NCBI GenBank assembly: GCA_014338405.1
Contig: JTDE01000426.1
Span: forward strand, 115,993 to 179,992
Direction of reading: 5' to 3'
Source: Paragonimus skrjabini miyazakii
Taxonomy: Eukaryota > Platyhelminthes > Trematoda > Plagiorchiida > Troglotrematidae
Length of the DNA stretch: 64,000 nt
Both the position numbers and the translations under genes were made by a program. The notes under the pieces are model-generated. The model was not told the origin of the DNA. It made no database searches and saw nothing but the letters and a program-made list of their open reading frames with translations. Within the stretch, counting starts at the first letter, position 1; each line of letters opens with the position of its first letter. This document shows, in pieces, positions 28,479 through 40,646 of the stretch.

Positions 28479-31400
28479 TAGTAAGTGAACTTTAAGACGT
28501 TAGGAATGCGAGGGCTGCGACCACTTGTGAGCAACTCCTCATTCATATTAGTCAAAAATTTCCCATTACTTGTCACAGATATCTTGCGTCCTCACTATCT
28601 CCTCAAACCTGTAGCATGGTGTTGTATCGTTATTTGGTTATTTGGTTACGGGGGTCCAGCTAGTTGTTACGGTGTTAGACTCTCCCAGGTGTGTTTGCAA
28701 GGACTGTGAATGGAGGACTACGTGGAACCTGGTGCATTTACAAGGTGAATAAATAAGTGCGCCACCTGGTACGGATCATGAGGTTCTAACACGGTCGGTT
28801 CCGAACAGCTAATCTGTTCATTGCCTACCCGAGTTCATACACTCATATCTGTTTGATTGCATGTATGACAGGTTAACTACAGAATGCAGATGACAGACGA
28901 GCTTCCAGACTATTTATTCTTTTCCATAGAAGTGTTCTTCCTCTGCTTTCATTTCTTCTATCTCTGTTCTTCTAATTTGGATTTACTCATCAGATTTCCG
29001 TCTATTCACACGCGATCTATTTAACTCTAAGTTCTTCATCATTAATTATCTACTGAACTTGCCTTTTCACACTGAACTGATGAGCGCGGTAAAACCTTTC
29101 TCACAGGCGTCATCGTCTTCACCCTTGGCTTCTTGTTCTCCTAAAGGCCTTCTATTCCTGTTTTATCAGCCATCTATTTTGGTACTCGCGGAACTTTTGG
29201 CTATCCTCTGTTAAAATGTTTGACAGTCCTTTCTGATGTAACCGTACACTACAATCGCGAATGTAGACCTGATCGGATTGATAAGTCGAAATACTCAACA
29301 ATGAGAGTAGTTCTTCCTTTACCTTGTCTAAGTGACTAAGGAAAGTTGGAAGCACCGAAATTATGTGTTGCTTCAACCACATGGTCACAAGATGCGGACA
29401 CTTAGACTAATACTGGGTGTTTATTGGTTTTACTAATCGAATAAGTCATTCACAATAGTTTGTGTGCAACTGACACTAAGTATTACATATGTTGGTTCGC
29501 ATAATAGATCAGTCAATTTTTAAGTTAGGCTCTTATCGTTGATGAACATCTTTTTCATCCCGATATGGTGTAAATAGTATCAAAATAATTACGTCTGACA
29601 ATCGTTCATTCGTAGTCCATTTTACTGGAGATCTGACTAATCTGCTGCAGACGGTGTGATTTAAATCATAAACTTTATCATGAAACTGATGAAATGGAAT
29701 ATAGTGCGCCACAAGTCAGCTTTTTGCTTTATCTTCATACAAAATTCCTGCATCTTCGGATAACTGTAACCAAAGCATTTATACAGTGATCAGATTGCGC
29801 CGCATACTCATTAGGATATTCACGTAGTTTAAGTGATACGGACTCCAGATTAATTTGTCACAGAGAAATACCGGAAGTAGTTGAAACGAAGATACTTACC
29901 TGATCATTCGAGACACTATGTTACCTCGCACACACAACTCGACCGGAATTCCTCAGTGTATATAAGAATTTCATTTGAAAACATAGTAACAACAGAGTGG
30001 TTGATATAGTCCAACTGATTTCTCCACTATGTACAACTCCAAATGCTGCAAACGGTAATTGCTATCTAACCTATTGTTTTCCATTCAACTGATCATTTGC
30101 TCACTGGAATATCTTGCTATATGCTAGATTATTGGTAAGTAGTCTTAAACAATCAGGTTGTCTGAGTGCTACTAGCAAATAATCGTGACTGAACATTTAG
30201 ATATGCTAGTTCAGTCGTACCCAGTTTGAAGCTAGACAAAAGTCACCAAAACGTGTTTCACTGCGTTCGGAGTAGGAGTATTGATTTTTGATGAATTGTG
30301 AAGAGAAATTCGAGTCTAGCACTATTAATAGAAGGAGGTCTGTCGAGCTTAAGTGTCTGATTGTGAAGACTGCTATAGGATGCGCGTGTTGTTCAATCAA
30401 TAAAATTTGCGAGAATGATGATATCGAATCAGAGAGGATATTATAAAGCCGGAACTCAATTGCCGAATGACTTACAGGTTATTTTTCTATCGGATAATCT
30501 TACTTTCTTCCTCCATTGAATAAGAGCAAAGCTATTACAACAAAACTACAATAAACATCTGTGTTTATCGACGGTTGATAATTATTAATTTGGAGGCCGA
30601 CGCATTTCAAGCAAAATAGAAAAATTCACACTAGAACAAACAAATATTTCGGCAAGAAGCAATAATGTAAGTAAACGTTATCAACAGAGTTTGAACTTGA
30701 AGTGTGTGGATTGTGCACGGATTGACTGATTGTTTCTATACTGTCAGAAGTTCACGAATGGGGGACTTATTAATTCCACCTACGCGTATGGATCACGTCC
30801 GAGCACACTGTGTTCCCAACGGAACCTTCCCCACTCCAAATCGACGTTAGTAACATTCCACGTGATCGCCCTCCCTACGCCACAATATTCTGACGTGTTT
30901 CTCCGCTATCCAAGCGTACGCAATTATGTCCATTCATCCAAACTTATGTCCAGGCAAACACACACTGATTAGTCTATTGGCATAGGAACACAATTTCCGA
31001 AAGCATTCATGTGGAACAGATGAAAATCTGATAAAATCACCTCGCAATGCCTTGATGTGTCAGCAACAAATAGCTCAGACTCTGGTGTGTGTGTGTGGAT
31101 ACACCCATCGAACCGCTTCATTATGCTCTAGAGTTGAACACCAAATATTTCGCCAGTAAAAAGGCAAGTCACTGAAAGGCATGTATACACGTATGTGCAT
31201 CTAGCCTAGACTAATGAGTACCCCAGTGAATAACTCACTTTCCCCCACGACATACTTTGTGTCTGTTCCCTCAGGTTGTGCAACAAAAAACGGATACCAT
31301 AGGCAAAAATAGAAGTCGAGTTGCTAAAGCTTGATCAAAGAAAATCTACAGGTTTGGCTAGTCTACATTGTGTTTTATATGAAACATGTCCGACCCCGCT

Positions 31401-33596
31401 GGTAGGATGATATGATCACAAGTTTTATTTTGCCCCATAACCCGATGACATGAAGGCTTTACAGTTTGAATGGCTAGCTATATGACAGTTGTTACAGTCA
31501 GATCCAAGCTCTAACCTTGTCGATAGTTTAACCCGCAGGCAGTGGGTTACTAATTTGTATTTATGGAAATTCATGGGACTTACAGTTAATTCTAGAGTGT
31601 TCCATACAAGTGCATAAAAAGCCACCTCATGATTCGTGTCTCGTTTACCAGCTTACAGCAGTAAATAAAAACTTATCTCAAACATCATTCACAACTAGTC
31701 ACAGCCGTCGCATTTCTATCGACTGTTCAGCTAGCCCCTCAGGAAAAGAAACCCGAATTTCGCTACTGTTATAAAATGTTAACAAGGATTTCTAGTTTGT
31801 AGAAACCATAATCATACACTCGTTCAGTAAATGATAAAATTTCTGTACGTTCTTAAAACGGCATGACGAAGACGAGGTTTCATTGGCCGAACGAGCTCGT
31901 GTAATCTAATCCGTACCAATAAAGTTTTAACATTCAATCGTGAAAATTAGTATATAGCACAAACGTTATATGAACTCGGGTGAGTACGTTTTTGTTCGAT
32001 TGCCACCGGCAGGTTTGAATATAACGCCTATTGGTTCACAAGTACGGTACTCATAATACCATAAAAATTGTTTGCGTAGGAGTTTGCTGATGTTGTTTAG
32101 GGTGTAGATAGTACGTGTTTAATCTTTTTCTGTGGATAATCGTTAGGTCAAAGAAATGGTCTACATAAGGCGGAATAATAAACTGAATTACGTAACAGCT
32201 TGCCAGTTAATACAATTCGTAAAAAGTTACTATCACATATGGAATCAATTGGTTGATACAGATACGCAGCCTATAATGTACATGCCACATACATGAAGTG
32301 ACAGCCGAACACCTAATGTAGTGTCGCTTGGTAAGAACACCATCGAGTGATGTAACACGCGATGTGACCTTTAATCCATACGATAATCCATACGATAGTT
32401 GATACACTGTTCCGTATAAACGTTATGCTTAGCCTTAGGATGATTAGCCGAAAAGAAGCTTGTCCGCTAGACCGTGTTGTTGATGACTGCTCATTTCATT
32501 GGACAGAATAATTAGTTCCAATTTGCTTGATTGCTGTTCTCGTTATTGCCCTGTTGTTGGCTAACAAAACCATATAACATGTCAAACAATTGCGAGTATT
32601 ATTGTATCCAATACTATAACACCAACTACGCGTCGTCTAGTTTCCTCAATTAACCTGACGCTGTAAAGTTCCCTTTTCAAAATCTATCTATCACAACCTC
32701 CATGTTCAGCAATCTTTGTTCATAACATTTCTACTTATATCAGTATTCTGGGGGTACCGGTGGACCCCAATAGTCTCTAGTCTTCGGCCTTCTCAAAACA
32801 AATAGACTTTGAAATTTCCTACGTTCTCCCCATCAACATTTCGTCTAATTTGTTTTAATATTCCCATATAGACTCCAATTTACTCCATTGGAGACTTCAA
32901 TAACACCCACTGTGACATTTGTCCCCTACGTAAACGGCGCTTCATTTAGATTGGTGCCACTACTATTTGCCTGCCTTCACAGTTTGTATCATGAAATTGA
33001 AATTAAAGTAAAGTGGAGTTTTATTTATGTGCAAATTGGCTAAACAGCATAGACTAGCCGTAGTAAAACTAGTCAGCACACCTACATCTCTGGTCTTATA
33101 TCTTTGAGTGTGCATAGGATACAAGTGTGGAGGGAACCACATAATTTAAGTGTGGTTGACGTTCTTAGGCCTCAGGTATTATGATGAATCAATCAGACAG
33201 AGGTATAGCTGATTATATATCAGTCATTACGTGAACGTCTAGTTGGCATCCACTTCTACACGATGTTATAAATTGAGATTTGTCAGAAATAGCGGAGACC
33301 GTGATCGTAGAGTGGATTTTTGGTGACACGGGATTTTTGCAATAATTTCAGTCAAATTTCTCTCTTTAAAATGTACAGAATTTATGCAAGCCACATAGCT
33401 GTTATTGATGAAAAGATACAACATCCGTCTTGTCAAAAGGGTATTCGGTACAGTTGTAGTGCTGAGTTCTCTTTACCCATTTCACTGGTTGCAGAAGAAG
33501 ACAACATCTGCCAGATCATCTCTTTTACTGTGTGGCAGGAAATCAGAAATCAATGAAACAGTTTCGATCGAACAAAGACTATTGGGGTTACTGATG

Positions 33597-33745
33597 AGTC
33601 GATAGGGATTTCGTAAACTTCAAGTTGGACATCACACACCTTTGATCGCAGCCTTCGTATTCAGATAGATTTTCCAACCGGCCTCTTTCGGAAAGAAGCA
33701 ATCAACTCTACTTTTGCTCCTGTTAGAGCGGGGTTATCGGTTGGA
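33597..33745 (-). repeat. Composite SINE, truncated copy, head-to-head partner
   Basis: In reverse it matches the tail and body of the family: 'gatgagtcgatagggattt' near 33593, 'ttcaagttggacatcacaca' near 33619, and 'aaccggcctctttcggaaag' near 33677. It stops near 'tgttagagcgggg', just before the next copy starts in the opposite direction at 33751. Confidence 0.65.
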
Positions 33746-33750
33746 GTTAA

Positions 33751-34075
33751 CAGACAGTAACTGTGTCTCCTATCGAGATGATCGGGCAACCTGATCATTA
33801 CTCACAAGCGAAAGTGGTTGAGTGTTCACATATGATAATTCGATCGTGTCTTACGTGAGGTCAATGGCGCAGTGGTAAACAAGGTTGTCTCATGACCAGC
33901 GTGGTCGTGGTTCTAGTCCCAGCAATGGTGAGGATATGCACTACTGACGAGCTCTAATGAGAGCGAACTTCGAGTCTGGTGCTTCTGTTGTTCGAAAGGG
34001 GCCGACTGGACAGTCTGTGAAACTGCGATAGCTGCAATCAACCGTTAGAGTTATCTGCAATAGAAGGGAAGTCTT
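33751..34075 (+). repeat. Composite tRNA-derived SINE, near-complete copy
   Basis: It aligns through most of its length with 45158-45515. It has three parts. A 5' module of about 110 bases starts at 'taacagacagtaactgtgtc' and includes 'caacctgatcattactcaca'. A tRNA-like centre has box A 'tggcgcagtggtaaacaagg' at about 33867 and box B-like 'ggttctagtcc' near 33910. The body contains 'gcactactgacgagctctaa', 'ttcgaaaggggccgactgg' and 'gcgatagctgcaatcaacc'. No coding capacity. It would need a LINE partner to move. Confidence 0.8.
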
Positions 34076-34497
34076 ATGGTCTCCCAATCGATTGTCAGTG
34101 CTATAAGCATCGGTGTACAAAATCAGACTTTATAGTAAACGGCCGAAACGAAGTAGTAACACCCTACAATAAGTCTCCCCGCTGTTTTAGTGGTTTGAAG
34201 TAACCAACACTCCATGCTTGTACTGAGGACATAAATCAGTGGAGCCTCAAATTCATGCCTTCACTACGATCAAGTATACCGTTCCAGGTAAATGCTCATA
34301 GTTATGATCACTAAAGCTTCAAAAATTTGGTCACGGCGATAAGGTAAAGAAGGATAATCGGACAGTTATTGCAGTTCACACCAGTACTTCAACTAGCCGG
34401 ATAATTGTTGAATGTGAAAAATTGTCCATTTATATACACGACAAATCTGATGAAAGAAAACAACAATCCTGGAAGTTTGTGTATTTTTGCATTCAAG

Positions 34498-34663
34498 GTC
34501 ACGGTGGGATCAACCAACTTGGAGGTGTGTTCGTCAACGGCCGCCCGTTACCGAACCAAATTCGTCAACAAATTGTCCAACTGGCCAATCAAAATGTCAG
34601 ACCATGTGACATAAGCCGGCAACTACGTGTGTCTCATGGATGTGTAAGCAAAATACTTGGCCG
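34498..34663 (+). CDS. Pax2/5/8 paired box, exon 2 (PAI subdomain)
   Basis: This encodes the N-terminal half of a paired domain, the DNA-binding domain of Pax transcription factors. The run starts GHGGINQLGGVFVNGRPLP and continues through NVRPCDISRQLRVSHGCVSK to ILG-R. It contains the beta-hairpin and first helix-turn-helix (PAI). The SRQLRVSHGCVSKILGR form and the HGG start fit Pax2/5/8 rather than Pax6 (HSGVNQ, ISRILQVSNG) or Pax3/7 (KILNRYQETG). The acceptor is AAG at 34495-34497 after a T-rich stretch. The donor 'ccg|gtaagt' at 34663/34664 leaves two bases (CG). The exon is 166 nt, entered in phase 1 and left in phase 2. It acts in the nucleus; the product binds DNA with the RED half encoded in exon 3. 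Confidence 0.95.
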
Positions 34664-37600
34664 GTAAGTTGTTCATTGTTCTCGTAAAATTGAGTATCAC
34701 CGTCACTATCGACTAAAATGTAATAGTGGTTGACAAGGATTTATAACTGTTTCTCAATCATGAGAAAGGAAATGTCTTATTGTGAAAATAAAATGCTGAA
34801 GCAGAAAGGGAACCTACTTTCTGGAAAGGCCCTCAAGATTAAACACAGATATCCAACATTAAAGCTTACCTTGAAAACAACTGACAGGGCTGTAAGTAAA
34901 GGTAAGATGTCATTAGCAAGACAGTTTCATTGCGATTTTCAATACCGGGATTCACTTATTGCAAGTACTTTATTGACAGATTATTCAAAGAACACAGATA
35001 TTCACGCTACTGAACCGGATTAGTGGACATCACTCTCAACTTGTCACACTGCATACGATGATTCTTAGGAACACCATTCAGAGGGATGAACTGGACCTAC
35101 AGTGGTTACGTAACTGGTAGCTGCCTTCATTTTTCAACAATACGTCACCACGTTTTTTCGTGAACCTCAAGTTATTCGGGTGGGGTATCGGAGAGAAATT
35201 TGCTCGGCATGGCAGATAATTAACATCCCTACTAGATGACTCAAACACCTAAGTTTGTATATCCTTAAACCTTGTGCAGTCTTCATTACCAAACAACAGC
35301 CTACTAAGCTCATCATAGCTCATCCACTGAAGCTATCTGATGCGCATGACTGCTCATCTACATCAACTGGGGAATGGCTGAAAGTGATTTACGTCTGCTA
35401 CTCTGAGTCGTCAAACCTCCTAACTGTAACGTAATGCCTTTCTTATGAACGTCTTTTGTGTAGGACCCATGAACACAGGAGAACTGTCGATCACCAGAGG
35501 TGATTCACATTAACGAAGATCGCCCCAGCTATAAAGACTGCCTCCTCCATTTCAATTTCCATGCCTTGGCCACTACTCATACAGCTTCCTACACAAAATA
35601 CCAGGCCAATAACTTCCACCAACCAATTGTCGACCACTAAATATATATAATCACTGCAGTTTTCAAAAGTGCTACAAAATAAGACTACCAAAGACAAACG
35701 TTATTTACGTTGTTTGGAACATGACCAGCGGTAACACTGTGCTATCCGTAGACTTGAGACGAGCAGACGTTTAAGTATTAACAAGACTAAATGCAATTAG
35801 TCAAAGCGTACAGTCTTGATGTGCGCTGCTTTTGGTGTTGAGACTATTAGGGAAGTCATCGTAAACACTACCCTGGGTATACGTATCGGATAGCATGTCC
35901 GCACATGTAAAATTACGTACATAATTCAGTATTAACCGCTGATAATAAATACCCCACAAAACTGGGTGAGATGACCGGTATATCGATCGACAGAGTAGGA
36001 AACCGATTGTAGTTAGTGATAATACGTATGCAAGGCAGACTACCGTTCCAAGCAGCTAAACTCGTATAAGCTGAGGAAAATGGTATTAAAAACGGTCCGT
36101 CATTTATGGAGGAGCCTGTTTGTTACAACTGTTAGTTCGGTACTGAGGCCGAGTTGGACAACCCGCCAGTAACTTGTGGCTGGTGAGCTGGTAAGTTGAC
36201 GCGTATGGGTTTGTGCAGGATAGGACGACTTCATTGGATGCATTTGTGCTCAAGTGGACACAAACACAAACGTTAATACATTCACTCGAGGTTTATACTA
36301 ACTGACTGTCGTGCTGATGCACGTGTGCACTTCCAGAGATACACACACGAGTCTGGAAAGCACACATGCATGCACACAGAGGGAGAGAATGGATAAACTT
36401 TTCTTTCCAAAAGTAACCTTTTCAAAATGTTCAACAGTTGGAATGGGAATCAAACAAACAGCATGCAGAAAAAACGATACATTCCTCTATTGGGTTTTGC
36501 TCAATTTATCAACTATTGAAGTGAACCTAGGGTGGAAAATCGCTAAATCGAGAGCTATACAAAGCTGAATAAATAAACGATCAATACACTGTATGTAGTA
36601 TTAAAAACCCGTTCGTTTTGAATAAATTGACAGTGTTTTGTTTATAGATCGGTTACTATCAGGCATACAGGCTGGCATGATTAGTTCTTCAACTTAAGGG
36701 TACGATGGGTCAATTAAATGTATGGATTTGTTGGCAGTCGCAATGTGTGTTTTGTCCACGTTACCCGACCCTCTGGAGAAGAAGTGTATCGCATTTCCTA
36801 CCGAGTCCACTCAGTAAAACGGGTGAAAAAGCTTTCTCAGTTAGACTGAAATCTTCGAACCTGACGAGTGGTTGGGATGTGTTGTTCACTCACGTGACTG
36901 CAACTAGTCATCGGAAGCCAGAGGTCTACTATCAGTCAGGACATCTTCCTCATTTTGACGCAGCTGTAAACATGCTTCCGACTACAATTAAGTGTACGCT
37001 ACAGTAAACACATATGCAAGCAGAAAATGACATACATTATTGTAGCATATCTAAGTAATCAAACACAAATTTCTGGCGTTTGACCATCGAAGCGCGAATT
37101 TCACGTAACCTTCACTATCGTACAGATATCCGGCTTTACTTGTGAGGACGCTAACAATCTGTCTTTAGGATAGAACACAAGAGAGCAACCGTTTTGATGA
37201 AGACGTTATTTGGTCTGTGCCGCTTAAATATAACAATGCTAATGTGGCCGACATAACGGACAGTAGATGAGATTATATATATATGGAATTTTCACTTTAA
37301 ACGCTTAGTTTCTACTGGCCCTTTTTCTCCGATAAATATCAAGAAAATTTCAGTCTGGGAATGAGTAATACCAGACCTTTTCCCATTAAGACTTTACGAC
37401 TGTTAATTGATGGGCTAGTCACTGAAGTTATGCCATAATAGACTATGTTTATAACGAAATTAATGGTTTACAGTCGGTCTTAAGATCATGCGGAATTTAG
37501 AAGCTAAACCTCCCATAATATCTTACTGAAACATAATAATTAATGATTGATAAATCTACCAATGATAATCAAAGTTGGAGTGATCATCAGTGACTGAAAT

Positions 37601-38600
37601 TATGTGACGTTTACTTGATTGTATAACTAATTTAACTGGCGCAATGCCTGTGGTTACGGATTCGTTGAAATCACCAATGGCATTATTGTCCACGTTATCA
37701 ACTTGACAGACATTGCCGTGAAATGCGATAAGTGAAACACAATTCATAAGGCAATGTTTATGCTCAACTGATTAAGAGCACAATGTCTCAGCATTTTGCC
37801 GATAAACAACAGAGATGCAAGATTACGTCTGCAGGACATTTCAGACGTTACGGTCACTTTTTGTTAGTTGTCAGTACTTCACAGCCATTTCGGTCTAACA
37901 TCAGATGTGCTGATGTCACTAAACCGGAATTTTTAGCATAATTGTCACAACTATGCAAATCAAGGTGCCCTCAACCGGATGACGAATGGGATTCTCAATA
38001 ACTAACTGAATGATAGTAACCTTTCATTCTTCAAGATAAGTCGCCAGCCTTTCGGCTCTCGAACTACCTCAGCCAGCTACAGTATAAGCAGGAAAGTTTC
38101 GACGTTAAAAAAACTAGTTGGTATCCCCAGTACATAGCCCAACCAATGAGATCTTCAAAAGTGGACTGGTTAAAACAGCATGTTGCTTGTTACTGGATCT
38201 TAAAATTGTGCCGTCTGCTTGTGATACCCGGAGATTGCGTTCCAACGCAAAATATTTGTAAAGGGCCGTCGTCCTTGAAATTTAGCAATGAAACCTCACT
38301 GCCGTGTGACAAAGCTGTCTGACCAATCATTTTAAATTTTGAGGAGACACTTTTCTACCGTCATCGATGATTTAAAACAGCGTAGAATACTCCATCTGTA
38401 AAGGGTAACAGATGAAACGGAGTTAAATGGATCACAAGGTCTCAAAACAAGAACACCATTTCAGACGGCTACAAATGAATATTGTCATCCGGACACGACT
38501 CGGAGCGAAGAACTTGGATCTTAATCACTTACCATTGAATACATCTTATACACTGATCGCCTATCTGAGAATTCTATCTTCAAAATGTTGCTTCAAGACT
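34664..38600. other. Pax intron 2, left part
   Basis: The intron runs from GTAAGT at 34664 to the acceptor at 39791-39792. In this left part no domain or RNA gene was recognised. Open frames at 34730-35023, 36311-36568 and 36705-37007 (all plus) are 85-100 codons, unlike known proteins and without supporting splice context. Confidence 0.6.
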
Positions 38601-38604
38601 GGGG

Positions 38605-39435
38605 TATTTTATGGCAGGTAATCCGCGTGAGACGGTAGACAGTTTCATATATTTGGGTAGCACTATCTCGTCAGCCCGTAATATTGCTGATGAGATATCA
38701 GCGAGGATTGCAAAGGCACGAGTCGCCTTTGCCAAACTGCGTCATCTGTGGCGTCGAAAAGACGTCCGGTTGTCGCTGAAAGGAAGGGTATATAATGCCT
38801 GTGTGCGTTCCATTTTGCTTTATGGTCCGGAAACGTGGCCTGTTCACAAAGAAGATATCAACAGGTTTGCTGTGTTTGACCATCGTTGTCCCCGCCAATT
38901 AGCCCATATTAAATGGACTGATCGCGTGAGCAATGTGGCAGTTCGCCGGCGTGTATTCCGGAACGCACAGGATGCGTGTTCAATTGACCAATTACTCACG
39001 TTGCACAACCTGCGATGGTTTGGCAACGTACTCCGTATGTCATCTGGTCGTTTACCGTACTGGGCATTACATACTGAGGCCACCAACAGTTGGGTGAAAC
39101 CACATGGTGGTCAAGCAACAACGTGGTCACGAAGTATACAGACTCTCATGGCTCCACTGAGCAAAGTGGGTAGATGTCGCATCCATGGATGGGGTCCTCG
39201 TGATCACCCAAACCGCTGGTTAGAGACGCCATCCCAGATGGTGATTTGCCGTAGTAGTGTAACGCACCTGCATCCATACAATTCTAGCATTTTCACTTAG
39301 TCTTCTTTTATTAGTTTTCAACTTTCTTAGTAGTGTTTTCTTCTAGGATATTCCACGTCACTGTTGAGATGAGCGGCGGCCCTAGCCACAGTACATTTTG
39401 GTCAGGCTGGTGGCTGTTGTGAGGATGATGATGAT
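38605..39435 (+). mobile_element. 5'-truncated RTE-like LINE inside Pax intron 2
   Basis: A non-LTR retrotransposon fragment lying in the same direction as the host gene. It starts abruptly inside the reverse transcriptase C-terminal region and runs through a 3' UTR to a GATGATGATGATC tail near 39425, which is typical of RTE-type ends. 5' truncation is the usual outcome of LINE insertion. No target-site duplication could be fixed by eye. The alignable but more decayed relative is at 415-905. Confidence 0.85.
38611..39300 (+). pseudogene. LINE reverse transcriptase C-terminal fragment
   Basis: About 229 codons are open without a stop. Family features in order are FIYLGSTISSARNIADEISA (thumb region), then AKARVAFAKLRHLWRRKDV, KGRVYNACVRSILLYGPETW, the FDHRCPRQLAHIKWTDRVSN region, NLRWFGNVLRMSSGRLP, and late in the frame GWGPRDHPNRWLET. 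This pattern belongs to RTE-type LINE reverse transcriptases, which are abundant in trematodes. The catalytic palm motifs and the endonuclease are absent, so the fragment cannot act alone. The first codon is a chance ATG. The intact frame suggests a fairly recent insertion compared with the copy at 415-905. Confidence 0.85.
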
Positions 39436-39792
39436 CTTCAATTGCACAATGAGAAAAGAGTACAATGAGGTGATCGCAAATTGTGTTCACATTAACAAAG
39501 TTCAGATGGTTGGTTACTCAGTACATTTGTCAACATGTTTGATTAGTTTAGTTCGAACTCACCAGCATATCATAATTTCTCTAGCGTGTTGATAACGCCA
39601 TATAATTATGGTGCCATGAATAAACCAGTAATGTACAGCAAACAGAAGCAAAGATCACTAACGCTGAACGAATTCGATTTAGAATGCAATCCAGATGTGT
39701 ATGTTCACTGAATCATTGTTCTAGATAATCTCCTTCACAGTCTCAAAGCAGGTACACATTCGAACCACTTGATATTCCTCTTGTTTGTATAG

Positions 39793-40006
39793 TTACTACG
39801 AGACCGGGAGTATCCGACCTGGAGTTATCGGCGGCTCCAAACCCAAAGTGGCCACACCGTCTGTGGTAGATGCGATTTGCAAGTATAAAGAAGACAGTCC
39901 AACTATGTTTGCCTGGGAAATACGCGACCGACTACTCAAAGATCATGTATGCACACTGGAAAATGTTCCATCCGTCTCATCAATCAATCGGATAGTGCGT
40001 AACAAA
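39793..40006 (+). CDS. Pax2/5/8 paired box, exon 3 (RED subdomain)
   Basis: This encodes the C-terminal half of the paired domain: YYETGSIRPGVIGGSKPKVA, then TPSVVDAICKYKEDSPTMFA and WEIRDRLLK, ending VPSVSSINRIVRNK. This is the second helix-turn-helix (RED). GGSKPKVATP is the Pax2/5/8 form (Pax1/9 has GGSKPRVTTP). The acceptor 'tttgtatag' ends at 39792; the first base T completes CG from exon 2 to give Arg, so the junction reads ...LGR-YYETG... exactly as in the family. The most likely donor is 'aaa|gtaggc' at 40006/40007, phase 0; the reading frame otherwise runs on to a stop at 40036. The paired domain spans about residues 294-419 of the assembled protein. Confidence 0.94.
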
Positions 40007-40646
40007 GTAGGCTACCAGCTACCATGTATCTTGTAAACCTAAAATGCATTATATATTTCTTTGTAATTGTGTGACTGCATGCTTGTGCCTATGCGACCAG
40101 TTATGACTAGTAAAAACATGAGAATCATTTTTTCTGACTAAAGCATGTTGACCTGCATACAGTCATTGGTTTGGGCCATTGACGCTTTTAGTTTACTTTG
40201 ACATGTTGCCGTTGAAGCAAATACTGAGCATTAATCACACAAAGTCATCCTTCAGTTCGGTTGATTGCCTGCTATTTGATTTCTAACACTATCTCAGTGA
40301 GACAGGTCACCTAGTCTTAAACACTCATAGATTAATCTAATCACAACCAGGAAAAAGTACATAAATTCATCGCGTCGTTCAACTTTAGTGATAAATCTCA
40401 GTATAACCTCAGGGATATCCACGCGCTGAAAAGACGGTGACAGACTTCGCAAATGTAAATTCGTAATTTTCTGCATCAAAACACTAAACACAGACTATCA
40501 TTCGTTGTGCTTATAAAAATTAATTGTTATCTTGAACAATAACGACAATTTTGTTTCTAATTACTGCCTGTTTGTCAAGACACTATCGTATGGCACCTCG
40601 TTTCTTTACCATCTCCCTCTAAAATCTATCATAGGACAATCAGCAG
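40007..40646 (+). other. Pax intron 3 (inferred)
   Basis: A 640-base intron from a GTAGGC donor to an acceptor in 'ggacaatcagcag', preceded by a pyrimidine-rich tract (ctttaccatctccctct) near 40605-40621. Either of two tandem CAG acceptors (exon start at 40644 or 40647) keeps phase 0 and would differ by one Gln. An in-frame TAG at 40632-40634 blocks any further upstream extension. Confidence 0.6.

Larger units (their letters stand above)
10481..34497 (+). other. Inferred Pax intron 1 (about 24 kb)
   Basis: From the GTAAGT donor to the 'gcattcaag' acceptor (ending AAG rather than CAG/TAG). It contains several tRNA-derived repeat fragments and composite SINE copies, listed separately. Otherwise no convincing coding block was seen. 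Open frames such as 25198-25569 (minus), 25672-26019 (minus) and 16840-17121 (minus) show no known family. Two richer blocks, 20590-20800 and 25680-26160, have higher GC but no recognisable domain. Large first introns often hold regulatory DNA, but nothing in the sequence marks where. Confidence 0.5.

Noticed and set aside
34730..35023. 97-codon frame just after the paired-box exon as an additional Pax exon
   Set aside because: It lies between the PAI and RED exons, which join perfectly without it, and inserting it would break the paired domain.
36705..37007. 100-codon frame in Pax intron 2 as an exon
   Set aside because: It sits between two exons whose phases already match, has no domain, and lacks a matching acceptor and donor pair.
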